Below are positions 8,840 to 18,268 of a DNA stretch of 64,000 nucleotides, piece after piece; within the stretch, counting starts at the first letter, position 1, and each line of letters starts with the position of its first letter. The stretch is from Taklimakanibacter deserti (lineage in GTDB: Bacteria; Pseudomonadota; Alphaproteobacteria; Rhizobiales; Aestuariivirgaceae): NCBI GenBank assembly GCA_003574785.1, contig QORU01000014.1, forward strand, positions 141,678-205,677, read 5' to 3'. The position numbers were made by a program, and so were the translations under genes. Below the pieces are notes generated by a model. That model ran no database searches. It was not told the origin of the DNA and saw only the letters and a program-made list of their open reading frames with translations.

Positions 8840-10980
8840 GCGAGCCTCGCACGCCGGGCGAACAACGCGAAGATGAGCGCGAGGAGCGTGAACAGCGCAC
8901 CGAGGAGCATCAGGAGCTCGGACGGCGTCGCCGTCGGCGGCAGATCGACGGTCTTGATCGCATCCTTCTGCGCGCTGACCGGGTTCTTGGTCATGGCGAT
9001 CAGCGTGACATCGAGCTTGGCGTCGCGTTCGAGCACCGGGGGCGCGCTCTGCTCCGTGCCGAAGACCTTGTCATAGTCCCAGCCGGCCGGGAGATTGAGC
9101 GGGATCTCGGCGCGGGTCAGCTTCTCGCCGGGTTGGCGCGCCGGGGTCTTGTCGACCGCGACGAGGCTCGAGACGCGGCTGACCAGATGATGCTCGAGTG
9201 CCAGAGCGAGGATGCGCTTGTCGGCTTCCTCAGGCGTGATCGTGCCCATGGTCTGCGCCACTTCGGCGTCATCGATCTTGCGCCTGGCCCACAGCTTGGC
9301 GATTCCTTCGCCTTTCTCCGCTTTGTCGAGCGGCAGTGCCAGCGTCCAGTCACGCCCCGCAACCTCGGCCCTGAGCTTGAGCATGCCTTTGCGGTCCGGC
9401 ATTTTCATCAGGACCATCACCGGCTCGCCCTGATAGACATCGGGCAGCGGCGATGGCGTCACTTCCGCCTGAGCCTGGTCGAACTCGGCTTTGAGATTGG
9501 TCACCGCCGGATTTTCGAGCTTGGCGAAGAGCTCGCGCATGCGGTCCTCGACCTGGCCGCCTTCGCCGATCATGGCATAGGCGCCGCGGCCGAGCTCGGC
9601 GGCGCGCGTCATGAGGAAGGAATTCGGCGCCGAGCCGATGCCGACCATGAAGACGCGTGACCGCCCGCGCATCATCGACAGCACGTCGAACATCTCCTGT
9701 TCGTTGGCGATGGCGCCGTCGGTGATGAAGACGACCTGGCGCAGCGTCGTCCGATCGTCCGGCCGCGCGTCGCGCAAGGCGGCGCGCAGAGGTGGGATCA
9801 TCTCGGTGCCGCCCGAGGCCTCGAGCCGTCCAACGAAGCTCTTGGCGGTCTGCACATTGTCGCGGCTCGCCTCGACCGTGTCCGGGAACAGGATGTCCAT
9901 CGTGTCGTCGAAGCGCACGACATTGAAGCGGTCCATGGGATCGAGGCGGTCGAGTGCATAGATGAGGCTCGCCTTGGCCTGCGACATGGAGGGCCCGCCC
10001 ATCGATCCTGAATTGTCGATGACGAAGACGACATCGCGCGGCTGGCGCTTCTCGGTCGCGGGCTGCACCTGCGGCGTCACATAGGCCAGGGCATAGTCGC
10101 TGCCATTGATGCTCTCGGCAAAGAGGCCGATCTGCGGCTCGGCACCCGGCAAGGGTTTCCAGGTGAGCTCGAAATCGCGGTCCGCGAATTCGGGGTTCGA
10201 CAGGGCGATGCGTTTCGCGCCATTCGCCAGCGCCTCGGCCGTGACATCATGGAAGGAGCTCTGCACGTCGCCCAGCGCGAAGCCGGGATTGAGATGGACG
10301 GTGAGCGTCAGCGGATTGACCGGCGCGGATTTACGCGGGTCGAGCACCGGGGGCATAATCCTGTCGCGATCGAGCACGCTGTCCTTGACGGTATAGAATT
10401 GCGCGTTCTCGGAGACGACGATCCTGGGGTCCGGCACATAGCGCGGCGCCACCACGGTCGGGACGCGCAGCGCGAACAACCCGCCCGACTGGCGGATTGC
10501 TTCCTGATATTCGATCTGGATGACGATGGTCTCGTTGGGGCCGATATTGGCCACTTGGTTGGTGAAGATATTGGGACGCTCCTGGTCGAGGAGGGCGACC
10601 TTCTGGCCCTTGGCCTTCGCCTCCTCATAGATCTGCTTGGCTTCCCGGCGCTCCTTGATGTCGCCCATGATGATGCGCTCGCCGATCACCATCTTCAGCG
10701 TGTCGACGGCGGCATTCTCGGGTAGGGGGAATACATAGGTCCCCTCGATCCAGCCATTGGTCGGATTCCTGAAGTGCTGGGTCAAGCGGGTGCGGGCGAT
10801 GGGCCCGGTTATGGTGATGTCGAAGTCGGTGGCGACCCGGGGCGCTTCGACATACTTCCCGGGCTCGTTGGTTTTGAGCAGCAGGGCGCCGGTGCCCATT
10901 TGCGATGGGGATACAAAGCCGGCGGAGGCACTGAGCGTCATGGCGATGACGCCCAGCAGTGTGAGCAATATTCGGTACAT
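8836..10980 (-). CDS. VIT and VWA domain sortase target protein
   Basis: The start at 10980 gives 714 residues with a signal peptide and GGAG nine bases upstream; an earlier in-frame start lacks a ribosome site. An N-terminal VIT domain is followed by a VWA domain with a MIDAS motif (FVIDNSGSMGGPS). The tail has LPPTA followed by a hydrophobic helix and RRAR, the layout of a sortase sorting signal. It matches the marine proteobacterial sortase target family. The usual LPxTG glycine is alanine here. It is encoded directly before its sortase. Confidence 0.9.
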   Translation of the reverse strand: MYRILLTLLGVIAMTLSASAGFVSPSQMGTGALLLKTNEPGKYVEAPRVATDFDITITGPIARTRLTQHFRNPTNGWIEGTYVFPLPENAAVDTLKMVIGERIIMGDIKERREAKQIYEEAKAKGQKVALLDQERPNIFTNQVANIGPNETIVIQIEYQEAIRQSGGLFALRVPTVVAPRYVPDPRIVVSENAQFYTVKDSVLDRDRIMPPVLDPRKSAPVNPLTLTVHLNPGFALGDVQSSFHDVTAEALANGAKRIALSNPEFADRDFELTWKPLPGAEPQIGLFAESINGSDYALAYVTPQVQPATEKRQPRDVVFVIDNSGSMGGPSMSQAKASLIYALDRLDPMDRFNVVRFDDTMDILFPDTVEASRDNVQTAKSFVGRLEASGGTEMIPPLRAALRDARPDDRTTLRQVVFITDGAIANEQEMFDVLSMMRGRSRVFMVGIGSAPNSFLMTRAAELGRGAYAMIGEGGQVEDRMRELFAKLENPAVTNLKAEFDQAQAEVTPSPLPDVYQGEPVMVLMKMPDRKGMLKLRAEVAGRDWTLALPLDKAEKGEGIAKLWARRKIDDAEVAQTMGTITPEEADKRILALALEHHLVSRVSSLVAVDKTPARQPGEKLTRAEIPLNLPAGWDYDKVFGTEQSAPPVLERDAKLDVTLIAMTKNPVSAQKDAIKTVDLPPTATPSELLMLLGALFTLLALIFALFARRARLA

Positions 10981-11142
10981 GGGATTCCGCTCCATAACGG
11001 CCTGTCCGCAATCGGGAGGCCGTGGCTTCATCATGTGGGATTGCCTGCCCATGCGTCGCGAGCGGGCAATCCGCCATTCTTTGGCCGCCGGTTGCCGCTA
11101 TGGAGCGGTCCTTGCCTTGTTTTAGACAGGGCGATGTGGAAA

Positions 11143-11159
11143 TGTACGGTTTTGTACGG
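11143..11159. repeat. Direct TGTACGG repeat, candidate regulator site
   Basis: Two TGTACGG copies start 10 bases apart (11143 and 11153), about one helical turn, in the region between the sortase target gene and the XRE regulator. They may be an operator for that regulator; this is inference from position. Confidence 0.35.
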
Positions 11160-11209
11160 CCTGGATCCTCACCTTCTCATAGCCATGCTGTTTCAGAGTT
11201 GATCCCTCC

Positions 11210-11971
11210 ATGACCGACCAGACCCTCTCGGTTGAAGACAACGACGCCGTGGCGGACATCGTGCGCGAGGCGTTGGCGCGGCGGCGCATCACCCGCCAGT
11301 ATCTCGCCGACCAGGCGAAGATCAGCCTCTCGACCTTGGAAAAGGCGTTGTCCGGCCAGCGCCCCTTCACCTTGGCGAGCATCGTGCGCCTCGAGGCGGC
11401 GCTCGGTCTCACCCTCAGGAAGCCGTCATCCGCCAAGCAGGCCGCCGCCGCACGCCACGCCGGCATCGCGCCGGAAGAACTCGGCTCCTATGCCAGGCGC
11501 GCGGTGTCCTGGATCGAGGACGACTATGTGACGGTGAGGCCGTCCTTCTCCAATCCCGATTCGATCTATGCCTACCGCACCTCGATCGCCTGGCATGACG
11601 AGAGATCACATCTCGTCTTCCGCGAGAGCGAGCGCGTCGATGCCGCCTTCACCCAGAACGGCAGCGTGTCGATCCCGCATCAGTCGGGCTACATCTATCT
11701 CATCACCAACAAGTCCGGGCAGTATCGCTTCATCATCATTTCGCGCCCGACGATCGCCGGCGAGATGTTCGGCATCCTCACGACCTTGCAGTCCGGCCGC
11801 GGCATGAGCCTGATGCCGGTCTCGACTCCCATCGTCTATGTGCCGGTCAAGACCATCGGTGGCGATCCGGCCTTCGGGCGGATCGAGAAGGGCCACCAGG
11901 CCTATGGCAAATACCGGGGCTTCGTGACCCGGGCGCTGGAAGAGCCTTTCGCCCTGCTGATCACGAAATAG
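11210..11971 (+). CDS. XRE-family transcriptional regulator
   Basis: The 253-residue protein has an N-terminal helix-turn-helix (about residues 12-65, ALARRRITRQYLADQAKIS and STLEKALSGQRPFTLASIVRLE) and a C-terminal domain of about 170 residues. That domain has aromatic-rich strands (SGYIYLITNKSGQYRFIII) and looks like a ligand-sensing module I cannot assign. It is divergent from the sortase locus, so it may regulate that locus or itself. Confidence 0.8.
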   Translation: MTDQTLSVEDNDAVADIVREALARRRITRQYLADQAKISLSTLEKALSGQRPFTLASIVRLEAALGLTLRKPSSAKQAAAARHAGIAPEELGSYARRAVSWIEDDYVTVRPSFSNPDSIYAYRTSIAWHDERSHLVFRESERVDAAFTQNGSVSIPHQSGYIYLITNKSGQYRFIIISRPTIAGEMFGILTTLQSGRGMSLMPVSTPIVYVPVKTIGGDPAFGRIEKGHQAYGKYRGFVTRALEEPFALLITK

Positions 11972-11975
11972 CGAG

Positions 11976-12962
11976 TCAGTGCCGGCCCTGCGCGTGCAGC
12001 TCTTCGGCAATGGCTGCGATCTCATTCGTCCAGATGCCGCCGGAATAATTCGATGGCAGGCGCTTGAGCTCTTCGGTCGAATCAATGCCGGTGGAGAATT
12101 CGCCGCCATGATAGGGGCCGAGAAGGAAGACCTGCGTGCCGGCTTCTTCCATGCGGTCGAGGAAGCGGTCGGGCCAGCCCCACAACCATGGCGCGATGTT
12201 GACCGGTACGAGAAGCGCCGTGTCGCGGCAGGCGGCGGGTAGCAACCCCGTCCAGCCATAGGACCAATAGCGAAAGACGCAGTCTTGCAGAGTCTGGCGC
12301 GACAGGATCGTGATGTCGGGCAGGCGTTGCTTCACTTCGGTCAGCGGCCTATGCCCGCCATAGACGATGAGCGCCTTGCGTCTTTCCGGCGTCAAAGTTG
12401 TGAGTGTCTCGGCGAGCTTTCTGCCTTCGTCAGGATCGTTGCTCTTCACATTGATGATGAAGCGCTGCGTGGGAAACGTGCCGAGAACCTCGGTGAGCGT
12501 CGGCATAAGGCCCAAGCCCTTGCCGCGGAACGGATAGGTCTTGCCGCCATCGGCGGTATAGCCATAGCCGATATCGAGCGCCTTGAGTTCCGTCATGCTG
12601 TGCTCGCGCGTGACGCCTTTGCCGTTGGTGCGGCAATCGAGCGTCCAATCGTGGAAGACCGCGAACTGGCCGTCGGTCGTCGGATGGACGTCGAATTCGA
12701 CGATGTCGGCGCCAGCATCGAAGGCGGCCTTCATCGAGGCGATGGTATTCTCGAGGAATTCGTGCCGCGGCGGGAATATCCGCGTCGCCGTGCAGGTGTC
12801 GTTCTGAAGCCCGGCCGAATCGAAACGCTGCGCCATGCCGCGATGGGCGAGAAGCGTCGGCTTGCCGCTTCGCAGGCCCGTCAGGAGATTCGTATTGGCC
12901 ATGAAGACAAAGCCGGCAAGCCCGGCAACGGCGACAAGCGCGCCGCGCAGCCATTTCCGCAT
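11976..12962 (-). CDS. Glycerophosphodiester phosphodiesterase family protein
   Basis: The 328-residue protein has an N-terminal hydrophobic segment (residues about 7-25), so it is exported or membrane-anchored. The GDPD core follows: LLAHRGMAQRF (catalytic His-Arg), then FLENTIASMKAAFDAGADIVEFDVH with the metal-binding Glu and Asp, then VFHDWTLDCRT with the second catalytic His. It would hydrolyse glycerophosphodiesters from phospholipid turnover in the periplasm. It converges with the XRE gene with a 4-base gap. Confidence 0.9.
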   Translation of the reverse strand: MRKWLRGALVAVAGLAGFVFMANTNLLTGLRSGKPTLLAHRGMAQRFDSAGLQNDTCTATRIFPPRHEFLENTIASMKAAFDAGADIVEFDVHPTTDGQFAVFHDWTLDCRTNGKGVTREHSMTELKALDIGYGYTADGGKTYPFRGKGLGLMPTLTEVLGTFPTQRFIINVKSNDPDEGRKLAETLTTLTPERRKALIVYGGHRPLTEVKQRLPDITILSRQTLQDCVFRYWSYGWTGLLPAACRDTALLVPVNIAPWLWGWPDRFLDRMEEAGTQVFLLGPYHGGEFSTGIDSTEELKRLPSNYSGGIWTNEIAAIAEELHAQGRH

Positions 12963-12971
12963 GCGAGACTC

Positions 12972-13418
12972 TCAGAGCGAGGTGAATTTCGCTCTGTACT
13001 GCTCACGCAATTGGGCTTCCGTATGGCCGATGTCGTAGGCCGGCGACAAAATGAGGCTCGCCGTTTCGATATCGACACGCACCACGGCCTTCATGATGTC
13101 GGTGTAGCCCTTCCAGCTGCTGAAGACGGCGAAGAGGGGCGCGAATTCGGGGGCACTCCTGGCGAACATGTGAGCGCGGCCGCGTACCCTGACCGCCTTG
13201 CGCGCCAGCACGTCGAGGAAATTGATCTCGACCGTCGGACGCTCGGCGATATTGCCCATGGTTTTGGGCGAGCGGATATGGCCGAAGGCGAGCTGCCGGT
13301 CGTTGAGCACGACGAAGGTGCCTTTGGGCGAGAGATTGGGCGTCCCGTCCTGGTTGACGCTGGCGACGAAGCCCAGAGGGTAGGTCGTGATGAGCGATTT
13401 CATGTCGTCGGTGAGCAT
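12972..13418 (-). CDS. Pyridoxamine 5'-phosphate oxidase-like FMN-binding split-barrel protein
   Basis: The 148-residue protein shows the split-barrel pattern of small PNPOx-like proteins: FVASVNQDGTPNLSPKGTF near the N-terminus and an INFLDVLARKAVRVRGRAHMF strand pair. These bind FMN or F420-like cofactors; true PNPOx activity is not implied. It is divergent from a MocR/PdxR-type regulator 65 bases away, an arrangement suggesting regulation by that protein. Confidence 0.82.
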   Translation of the reverse strand: MLTDDMKSLITTYPLGFVASVNQDGTPNLSPKGTFVVLNDRQLAFGHIRSPKTMGNIAERPTVEINFLDVLARKAVRVRGRAHMFARSAPEFAPLFAVFSSWKGYTDIMKAVVRVDIETASLILSPAYDIGHTEAQLREQYRAKFTSL

Positions 13419-13483
13419 GCGCGGATCCTATCCGATCTTGAGGCCTCTGTTCAGCGCCCGATGCTTGTGGCAGAAGTGGACTG

Positions 13484-14926
13484 ATGAAAAGAGCCACATC
13501 ACACAGAGAGGGACAGTCCACTTTCGGCGAGGCGGCGCTCGCCGGCATCAGTCTCGACCGGGTCGACCGCGAGCCGCTGCACCGCCAGCTCGCCAGCGAG
13601 CTGAAACGCCTCATCCTGGCCCAGGCCATCGCCCCAGGTGCCCGCCTGCCGTCGAGCCGCCTCTATGCCGAGGAGCTCGGCGTGTCGCGCGCGACCGTCG
13701 TCGCCGCCGTGGATGAGCTCATTGCCGAGGGCTATGCCGAAGGCCGGCATGGCTCCGGCGTCTTCGTGGCGCCCGATTTGCCGGACCACGTCCTGCGGGC
13801 GGCGGAGCAGGTCGCGCCCTTGGCCGAGACGGGGCTGCCGCGCCCCGACGAGGTCAGGCCTTTCCAGCCGGCAGCGCCGGAGCTGGCGCTCTTCCCGCAC
13901 GAGCAATGGGCCAAGCTCATGCTCAAGACCTGGCGCAACCCGATCCGCGAGCTCCTGGCCTCACCCGATCCCTTGGGCTGGGCGCCGTTGCGCCTGGCGA
14001 TCGCGGACCACTTGCGCGCCTTTCGCGGCATGCGCTGCGCGCCGGAGCAAGTGGTGATCACCAGCGGGGCCGGCGAGGGGCTCGAGCTTCTGGCCCAGAG
14101 CATCCTGAAGCGCGGCGACAAGGTCCTGATCGAGGAGCCGGGCTATGTCCTGATCCGCCGCACCTTCTCCGAGCTCGGTCTCAAGACCGTCTCGATCCCG
14201 GTCGATGAGGGCGGCCTCGACATCGCCAAGGGACCCAAGGACGCACGCGCCGCGGTGGTGACGCCCGCCCGCCACTATCCCCTCGGCATGACCATGCCGC
14301 TCGCCCGCCGCCTGGCGCTGCTCGACTGGGCGCGCGCGCGCCGCAGCTGGATCATCGAGGACGATTACGACAGCGAGTATCGCTATCACGGCAAGCCGCT
14401 GCCGGCGCTGATGGGCGTCGACGACGCGGGCGTGGTGATCTCGCTCGGCTCCTTCTCCAAGACCATGCTGCCGGGCCTGCGCATCGGCTATCTCGTGGTC
14501 CCGCATGATCTCCTGCCGGGCCTCTCCGCTGTGATGCGCGAGAGGGGTGCCCGCGTCTCGCTCTTCCTGCAGCCGGTGCTCGCCGAGTTCATGCGCCACG
14601 GCCACTATGCCGTCCACATAAGGCGCATGCGCCGGCTCTACACCAGACGCCAGCTGGCGCTGCGCGAGGCGATCGCGCGCCATGCCGATGATGTGCTGGC
14701 GACGACGCCGGAACCGGCCGGCATGCATCTGATCTGCAGCCTGAAGAACGGCATGAGCGACCGCGACGCATCGAAACGCGCAGGCAGCGTCGGATTGCTG
14801 GCGCCGGCACTTTCCGACTATTTCGCCGGCGAGCCCTTCCGGCAGGGATTGGTTCTCGGCTATGCCGGCTTCGATGAAGCCGTGATCGACGGATCGATCA
14901 GGAAACTCGCCGAAGCCTTGCGTTGA
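13484..14926 (+). CDS. MocR-subfamily GntR regulator (PLP-binding aminotransferase fold)
   Basis: The 480-residue protein joins an N-terminal GntR winged helix (about residues 25-95) to an aminotransferase-like domain. The latter includes ITSGAGEGLELLAQSILKRGD, a DDYDSEYRYHG segment and SLGSFSKTMLPGLRIGYLV, where the Lys of SFSKT would form the PLP aldimine. MocR proteins such as PdxR, GabR and TauR sense amines or PLP. The divergent PNPOx-like gene suggests control of cofactor metabolism, though the target is not proven. Confidence 0.9.
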   Translation: MKRATSHREGQSTFGEAALAGISLDRVDREPLHRQLASELKRLILAQAIAPGARLPSSRLYAEELGVSRATVVAAVDELIAEGYAEGRHGSGVFVAPDLPDHVLRAAEQVAPLAETGLPRPDEVRPFQPAAPELALFPHEQWAKLMLKTWRNPIRELLASPDPLGWAPLRLAIADHLRAFRGMRCAPEQVVITSGAGEGLELLAQSILKRGDKVLIEEPGYVLIRRTFSELGLKTVSIPVDEGGLDIAKGPKDARAAVVTPARHYPLGMTMPLARRLALLDWARARRSWIIEDDYDSEYRYHGKPLPALMGVDDAGVVISLGSFSKTMLPGLRIGYLVVPHDLLPGLSAVMRERGARVSLFLQPVLAEFMRHGHYAVHIRRMRRLYTRRQLALREAIARHADDVLATTPEPAGMHLICSLKNGMSDRDASKRAGSVGLLAPALSDYFAGEPFRQGLVLGYAGFDEAVIDGSIRKLAEALR

Positions 14927-14938
14927 ACGGAACACGAT

Positions 14939-16528
14939 ATGCTCTCACCTGCACATGACACCGCCTTTGATTTTGTCGACAAGCGTCATGGCGACTGGTC
15001 GCAATGGAACGCCCATATCTGGGCGCTCGCCGAAACCGCTTGGCGCGAATATCGCTCGGCCGAATGGTATGTGGCGCGCTTGCGGGCGGAAGGCTTTACC
15101 GTCGAGGCGGGCTCGGGCGGCATGCCGACGGCTTTCTCGGCGACCTGGTCGAACGGCAAGGGCCCTCGGATCATGGCCTATGCCGAATATGACGCGGTGC
15201 CCGGCAACTGCCAGGCAGCCTTACCCTATCGCGCGCCGCGCAAGGGATTGTCGCGCTTCGCCGGCGGCCATACCGATCCGCATTCGGCCCTGGGCATGGG
15301 CGCGCTCGTCGGCGCCTTGGCGGCGAAAGCGGCCATGGAGACGCACGGCATCGAGGGCACCATCCGTTTCATGGGCGAGCCCGCCGAGAAGGTGAGGGGC
15401 TCGAAGCCTATTCACGCGGCCAAGGGCTATTATGACGGGCTCGATGCCATCATCTCCTTCCATCCTTTCTACATGCTGCCCTATTGCAATACCTGCCGGT
15501 GGGATACGCATTGCGGGCCCTATTATGCGGCGATCTACGAGTTCCTGTGCGATGCTCCTGAGACCTGGCTCAAGCATGCGGCCAAGGGACCGATCCCCGC
15601 CGCCCACACCTCGGCGCGGGCCCCTGGCGCCAATGACGCGGTCGTCGCCATGTACACGCTCTCCAAGATGATGCGCGACCACATGCTGCCGCATACCGGC
15701 ACCTGGACGCTGAACGAAACCATTCTCGCCAGCGGCCAGGCGACGGCCGACAATCTTGCCGCCCAGATGGCGCAGATCATGTTCGCAGCACGCACGCCCG
15801 ACCGCGCGATGCTCGACAGCATCTACGCCGTGCTCGACCGCAATGCCGAGAGCGCGGCGCTCGCCGCGCATTGCCGCTGGCGCCGGCATTGGGTGTCGAA
15901 ATCGCGCCCCGGCCTCGCCAATCATGCGCTGGCCGAGATCACCTACCGCAATTTCGAGCGTGCTGGCCCGCCGCGCTTCGGCGCCGAGGCCATCGAGGTG
16001 GCGCAGGCGATCCAGAAGGAGCTCGAGCTCGAGCCGATGGCGCGTCCCTTCATTCCCGAGATCGAAGAGCTCATCTCGCCGCAAGAGGCCGAGCGAAAGG
16101 TGCGCGCCACCATTCCCTCCTGGCAGACGCATTATACGTCCGACGACTATACCGACATGACCTGGCATGCGCCCTCGGTGCGCTTCTATGTCGGCCGCGC
16201 CACGCTGAAGGCGCCCCAGGGCTTCGCCTATCCCGACTGGGTGATGAACGCGCTGGGCGGCATCCCTGCGACCATCGATCCGACGGTTGCGACCGCCGCC
16301 CGCACGATTGCCGGGACGATGCTCGATCTCATGACCGACGGACCGGCGCTGGCGCGAGCCAAGGCGGAGTTTGCCGACCGTCTCGCCGCGGCGGGCGATG
16401 ACGTGAAGCCGTGGTGCGACTATGCGCCGCCGCTCGATTTCCCATGGCCCGACTATGTCGAAACGCCGCGCGGACGCGAATGGTGGATACCGGCGACGGC
16501 GGAAGACCGAGCTCTGGGGCGGGAGTGA
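14939..16528 (+). CDS. M20-family amidohydrolase, AbgB-like
   Basis: The 529-residue protein resembles aminobenzoyl-glutamate utilisation protein B and related M20D amidohydrolases. It has AYAEYDAVPGNCQAAL, GGHTDPHSALGMGALVGAL and FMGEPAEKVRGSKP as the metal-site blocks, and a dimerisation insertion in the middle. It should cleave an N-acyl amino acid or amide. It begins 12 bases after the MocR stop, so the two may be co-transcribed. Confidence 0.85.
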   Translation: MLSPAHDTAFDFVDKRHGDWSQWNAHIWALAETAWREYRSAEWYVARLRAEGFTVEAGSGGMPTAFSATWSNGKGPRIMAYAEYDAVPGNCQAALPYRAPRKGLSRFAGGHTDPHSALGMGALVGALAAKAAMETHGIEGTIRFMGEPAEKVRGSKPIHAAKGYYDGLDAIISFHPFYMLPYCNTCRWDTHCGPYYAAIYEFLCDAPETWLKHAAKGPIPAAHTSARAPGANDAVVAMYTLSKMMRDHMLPHTGTWTLNETILASGQATADNLAAQMAQIMFAARTPDRAMLDSIYAVLDRNAESAALAAHCRWRRHWVSKSRPGLANHALAEITYRNFERAGPPRFGAEAIEVAQAIQKELELEPMARPFIPEIEELISPQEAERKVRATIPSWQTHYTSDDYTDMTWHAPSVRFYVGRATLKAPQGFAYPDWVMNALGGIPATIDPTVATAARTIAGTMLDLMTDGPALARAKAEFADRLAAAGDDVKPWCDYAPPLDFPWPDYVETPRGREWWIPATAEDRALGRE

Positions 16529-16632
16529 CTACGCGCCGCGTTGCGAGCCATTCCGAATCAAAGCGCCGAGATCGCCGCGACCCTTAGCCGCTGGTTTCCC
16601 TTCATAATCATGCCCATATCGACGCGCACCAC

Positions 16633-17106
16633 ATGCACATGCGTCGCATCATCCTCGAGCTTGCCATCGCCACCGGCCTTACCGTGGCGGCCGTCGTCGC
16701 CGTCGTGGTGGCGGCGCATGCCGGCGAAGTCATGGTGTCGGGCGCCTTTGCGCGTGCCTCCGCCACACCGGCGGCGAAAGCGGGCGCGGTCTATTTCACC
16801 ATCCGCAACGAGGGTGCTGCCGCCGATACGCTCACCAGTGTCGCGACCGACGCCGCGCAGTCGGCGATGCTGCATGAGAATGTCGAGGAGAACGGCGTGG
16901 TGAGCATGCGTCACCTCGAAGCGCTTGCGATCGCGCCCAAGGAGACGGTGACGCTCAGCCCGACCAAGCTGCATGTGATGCTGATGGGACTGAAGGCACC
17001 GCTCAAGAAGGGCCAGCATATTTCGCTCACCTTGACTTTCGAGAAAGCCGGCCAGGTCAAGGTCGATGTGCCCGTGGGCAGTGTCGCCGCCAATGCGGTG
17101 GAGTAG
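16633..17106 (+). CDS. PCu(A)C-type periplasmic copper chaperone
   Basis: The 157-residue protein has a signal peptide (about residues 1-28, ending AAHAGE) and a DUF461 cupredoxin-like domain. Copper ligands appear in order as MLHENVEENGVVSMRH and KLHVMLMG, fitting the H(M)-x10-M-x21-H-x-M signature. Such proteins deliver Cu(I) to the CuA site of cytochrome c oxidase. Here it stands apart from Sco or oxidase genes. Confidence 0.9.
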   Translation: MHMRRIILELAIATGLTVAAVVAVVVAAHAGEVMVSGAFARASATPAAKAGAVYFTIRNEGAAADTLTSVATDAAQSAMLHENVEENGVVSMRHLEALAIAPKETVTLSPTKLHVMLMGLKAPLKKGQHISLTLTFEKAGQVKVDVPVGSVAANAVE

Positions 17107-17338
17107 AAACAGCAGGACGCGACGGCTCAAGCGGGGCGATTTCGGACGGCCGAATATCAGGGATTATCAGGGATTATCAGGGAATTTTCGAAAAAATTGC
17201 CCGGCTTTAGTGATATCAAGGGGTTAGACTTCCGAGCAGGGAATTCACCGTTCCGGGCGGCGCTAGCCCACAGACGCAATTCTCACACTGGTATTTCCCA
17301 AATCCCACGGCTTGGCCCGCGATTGCAACAGGATTCTG
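17107..17338. other. Intergenic region with short tandem repeats
   Basis: No gene is seen in these 232 bases. At about 17155-17184 the 10-base unit TATCAGGGAT is repeated three times in tandem, the last copy degenerate. An AT-rich patch (GAATTTTCGAAAAAATT) follows. The region separates the convergent PCu(A)C and fmt genes. Confidence 0.6.
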
Positions 17339-18265
17339 CTATCCGACCACGACACCCTTGGGCACCGAGAAGCCGCGCAGGAATTCCTTGACGCCCATGG
17401 CGCTCTTGCCTTCCCGTTGCAGGCTGAGGAACCGCACCGCCTGATCGCCGCACGCGATGGTGAGCTCGCCGTCGATCACCTCGCCGGGCTCGCCTTGGCC
17501 TTCCACCACTTCGCACCGATGCACCTTGATGCGGAAGGTACGGCCCTCCTGGGCGAGCAGGAACCAGGCGCCGGGGAAGGGCGACAGAGCATGAATATGG
17601 TTGCGCACCGCGATGGCGGGCCGCGCGAAGTCGATCTCGCTTTCGGCCTTGTCGATCTTCTGGGCATAGGTGACGCCTTGATCGGGCTGGGCTGAGCAGT
17701 CGAGACCGCCGCGCTTGAGCTTCTTCAGCGCCTCGACCATGAGTGCAGCTCCCATATGCATGAGGCTGTCATGCAACTGGCCCGCTGTCGTCGACGGCAG
17801 GATGGGCCCGCGGCCCTGAAGGCAGATCGGTCCCGTATCGAGGCCTTCCGCCATGCGCATGATGGTAATGCCGGTCTCCGCATCGCCGGCCATGATGGCG
17901 CGCTGGATGGGGGCAGCTCCGCGCCAGCGCGGCAGCAGCGAGGCATGGACATTGAAGCAGCCTTTGCGCGGCGCATCGAGAATGGGCTTCGGCAGAATGA
18001 GCCCATAGGCGACGACGATGGCGGCATCGGCCGCGAGACCCGCGAAAGCCTTCTGCTCTTCTGCTGATTTCAGGCTCAGCGGCGTGTGGACTTCGAGATT
18101 GTGGGTCAGGGCATAATGATGGACGGGTGTCAGCCGCTCGGCCATGCCGCGGCCCGCGGGCCTTGGCGGCTGCGAATAGACGGCCGCGATCTCATGGCCC
18201 GCCTCGATGAGGGCGGCCAGCGTGGGCACGGCGAAATCGGGCGTGCCCATGAAGATGAGGCGCAA
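17339..18265 (-). CDS. fmt: Methionyl-tRNA formyltransferase
   Basis: The 308-residue protein formylates Met-tRNA(fMet) using 10-formyl-THF. The N-terminal Rossmann domain begins LIFMGTPDFAVPTL. The catalytic block NVHASLLPRWRGAAPIQRAI contains the Asn-His pair and is followed by GLDTGPI. The C-terminal OB-like domain binds tRNA. The def gene lies 3 bases upstream on the same strand, the usual def-fmt operon. Confidence 0.96.
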   Translation of the reverse strand: MRLIFMGTPDFAVPTLAALIEAGHEIAAVYSQPPRPAGRGMAERLTPVHHYALTHNLEVHTPLSLKSAEEQKAFAGLAADAAIVVAYGLILPKPILDAPRKGCFNVHASLLPRWRGAAPIQRAIMAGDAETGITIMRMAEGLDTGPICLQGRGPILPSTTAGQLHDSLMHMGAALMVEALKKLKRGGLDCSAQPDQGVTYAQKIDKAESEIDFARPAIAVRNHIHALSPFPGAWFLLAQEGRTFRIKVHRCEVVEGQGEPGEVIDGELTIACGDQAVRFLSLQREGKSAMGVKEFLRGFSVPKGVVVG

Positions 18266-18268
18266 GCG

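Noticed and set aside
17107..17338. A phage attachment site or tRNA in the repeat-bearing gap
   Set aside because: No cloverleaf could be drawn and no integrase is nearby; only short tandem repeats are seen.
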